From the NCBI GenBank assembly GCA_022560695.1, contig JADFSP010000019.1:1-47344 (forward strand): DNA of 47,344 nt, read 5' to 3'. Numbering within the stretch: position 1 is the first letter of the stretch; the number at the start of each line of letters is the position of its first letter. A program made the translations under genes and the position numbers. This document shows, one piece after another, positions 46,872 through 47,344 of the stretch. The notes under the pieces are model-generated. The model was not told where the DNA came from. It saw nothing but the letters and a program-made list of their open reading frames with translations, and made no database searches. The DNA is from Pseudomonadota bacterium. GTDB taxonomy: Bacteria; Pseudomonadota; Gammaproteobacteria; Steroidobacterales; Woeseiaceae.

Positions 46872-47344
46872 TGTAAGAACGGTAGGAATACTACGCCCAC
46901 AGAGAGCCGCGCCTGAACCGTTGCGGCGACCAGTGCCGCCTGCGGCGGACTACCCGCTTGACGCACTCGGCGACGTTCTCGGACCGGCTGCGAAACGGAT
47001 ACATCAAGTCGTGCAGGCACCTGATGCACTTTGTGGCCAATCAATATTGGCTGCCGCGAGTCTTGCAGTTCAATCCCATGCAGATGTTCTTATAGAAGGC
47101 AGGCGAGAGCCGTTAAGCCTTTGGGCCGTGTCGATAGCGGAATCCGGCGAACGTAAAAGCGCAGTTGATCAAGTTGCATTGGCTCCGCATAAGCAATACG
47201 AGAGAATGCAATTACAACGCTACGCTGACGATAAGGCGGACTTTGCTATCGCATCATCAGCCTTCGAGACGGCGAGCCGGTCGGTTAATAAGGGCAAAGA
47301 CCCGGCAGCAATCAAGTCCGCTCTATTAGATCTAGGGTCAGCAC
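46858..47344 (+). CDS. DUF3987 (YfjI-like) protein, N-terminal part (cut by window edge)
   Basis: The frame opens with ATG 46858 (GGAGG six bases upstream) and runs to the right edge, so 162 residues are visible. After a Pro-rich start, the typical DUF3987 opening appears: YPLDALGDVLGPAAKRIHQV, ALCGQSILAAASLAVQSHAD and SLWAVSIAESGERKSAVDQV. The last block is the Walker-A-like GERKS of this family. These proteins resemble replicative helicase/primase ATPases of phages and islands. It probably drives replication of the excised element. It overlaps the previous gene by 14 bases. Confidence 0.85.
   Translation, partial: MSPPDVRTVGILRPQRAAPEPLRRPVPPAADYPLDALGDVLGPAAKRIHQVVQAPDALCGQSILAAASLAVQSHADVLIEGRREPLSLWAVSIAESGERKSAVDQVALAPHKQYERMQLQRYADDKADFAIASSAFETASRSVNKGKDPAAIKSALLDLGSA

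Larger units (their letters stand above)
42420..47344 (+). mobile_element. Integrative element (left part, continues beyond the window)
   Basis: A tyrosine integrase, an AlpA/excisionase-like protein, small cysteine-cluster proteins, unknown genes and a DUF3987 gene all run rightward with short overlaps. None belongs to the conserved rne neighbourhood. The left boundary lies somewhere between 42398 and 42510; I set it at 42420. No tRNA gene is present at this edge, and the other end is outside the window. No capsid, tail or conjugation genes are visible, so a small satellite-like or mobilisable island is possible. Confidence 0.75.

Overview
This window looks like the chromosome of a gammaproteobacterium, with GC content in the mid to upper fifties by eye. 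Two long gene orders match the Escherichia coli chromosome. One is serS-rarA-lolA-ftsK // trxB-aat-infA // clpA-clpS (7.3-19.5 kb). The other is fabH-rpmF-yceD // yceF // rluC // rne (35.0-41.9 kb), with the same relative orientations as in E. coli. A type II secretion operon and an SOS mutasome sit between them. The lineage is inferred only; a marine Chromatiales/Woeseiaceae-like bacterium would fit, but no rRNA gene is present to test this.

Layout. 0-1.6 kb: tail of a surface-polysaccharide cluster on the minus strand (polyprenyl glycosylphosphotransferase, DUF5989 microprotein, SxtJ-like membrane protein). 1.7-2.95 kb: wreck of a P4-type integrase and a short sequence like the 3' end of tRNA-Ser, probably an old island edge. 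3-7.3 kb: SDR oxidoreductase, Bax-inhibitor-1-like membrane protein, and a very large MscS channel fused to a C-terminal SRPBCC/AHSA1-like domain. 7.3-13.4 kb: a tight minus-strand operon ftsK-lolA-vanZ-like-rarA-serS. 13.7-16.8 kb: plus-strand operon trxB-FemAB-like-aat-infA. 16.9-19.5 kb: clpS-clpA. 19.8-25.4 kb: gspC-D-E-F without the pseudopilin genes. 26-32 kb: lexA-imuA-imuB-dnaE2, an SOS mutagenesis operon headed by two LexA boxes. 32.3-35 kb: a Lpp-type lipoprotein converging on an L,D-transpeptidase, then a GST and a YkvA-like protein. 35-41.9 kb: the fabH to rne block, in which plsX survives only as a frameshifted 3' fragment. 41.9-42.4 kb: low-molecular-weight phosphotyrosine phosphatase. 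42.4 kb to the right edge: an integrative element with an apparently intact tyrosine integrase, an AlpA-like regulator, two small cysteine-cluster proteins, several unknown proteins and the start of a DUF3987 gene.

How the genes work together. The ftsK operon couples chromosome segregation, lipoprotein export and stalled-fork rescue with tRNA-Ser charging. ClpS and Aat act in the same N-degron pathway: Aat adds Leu/Phe to protein N-termini and ClpS delivers such substrates to ClpA. LexA controls its own operon and with it the ImuA/ImuB/DnaE2 translesion machinery. Lpp and the L,D-transpeptidase may form an envelope-tethering pair. The right-hand element is the least understood part and holds the best candidates for undescribed functions.
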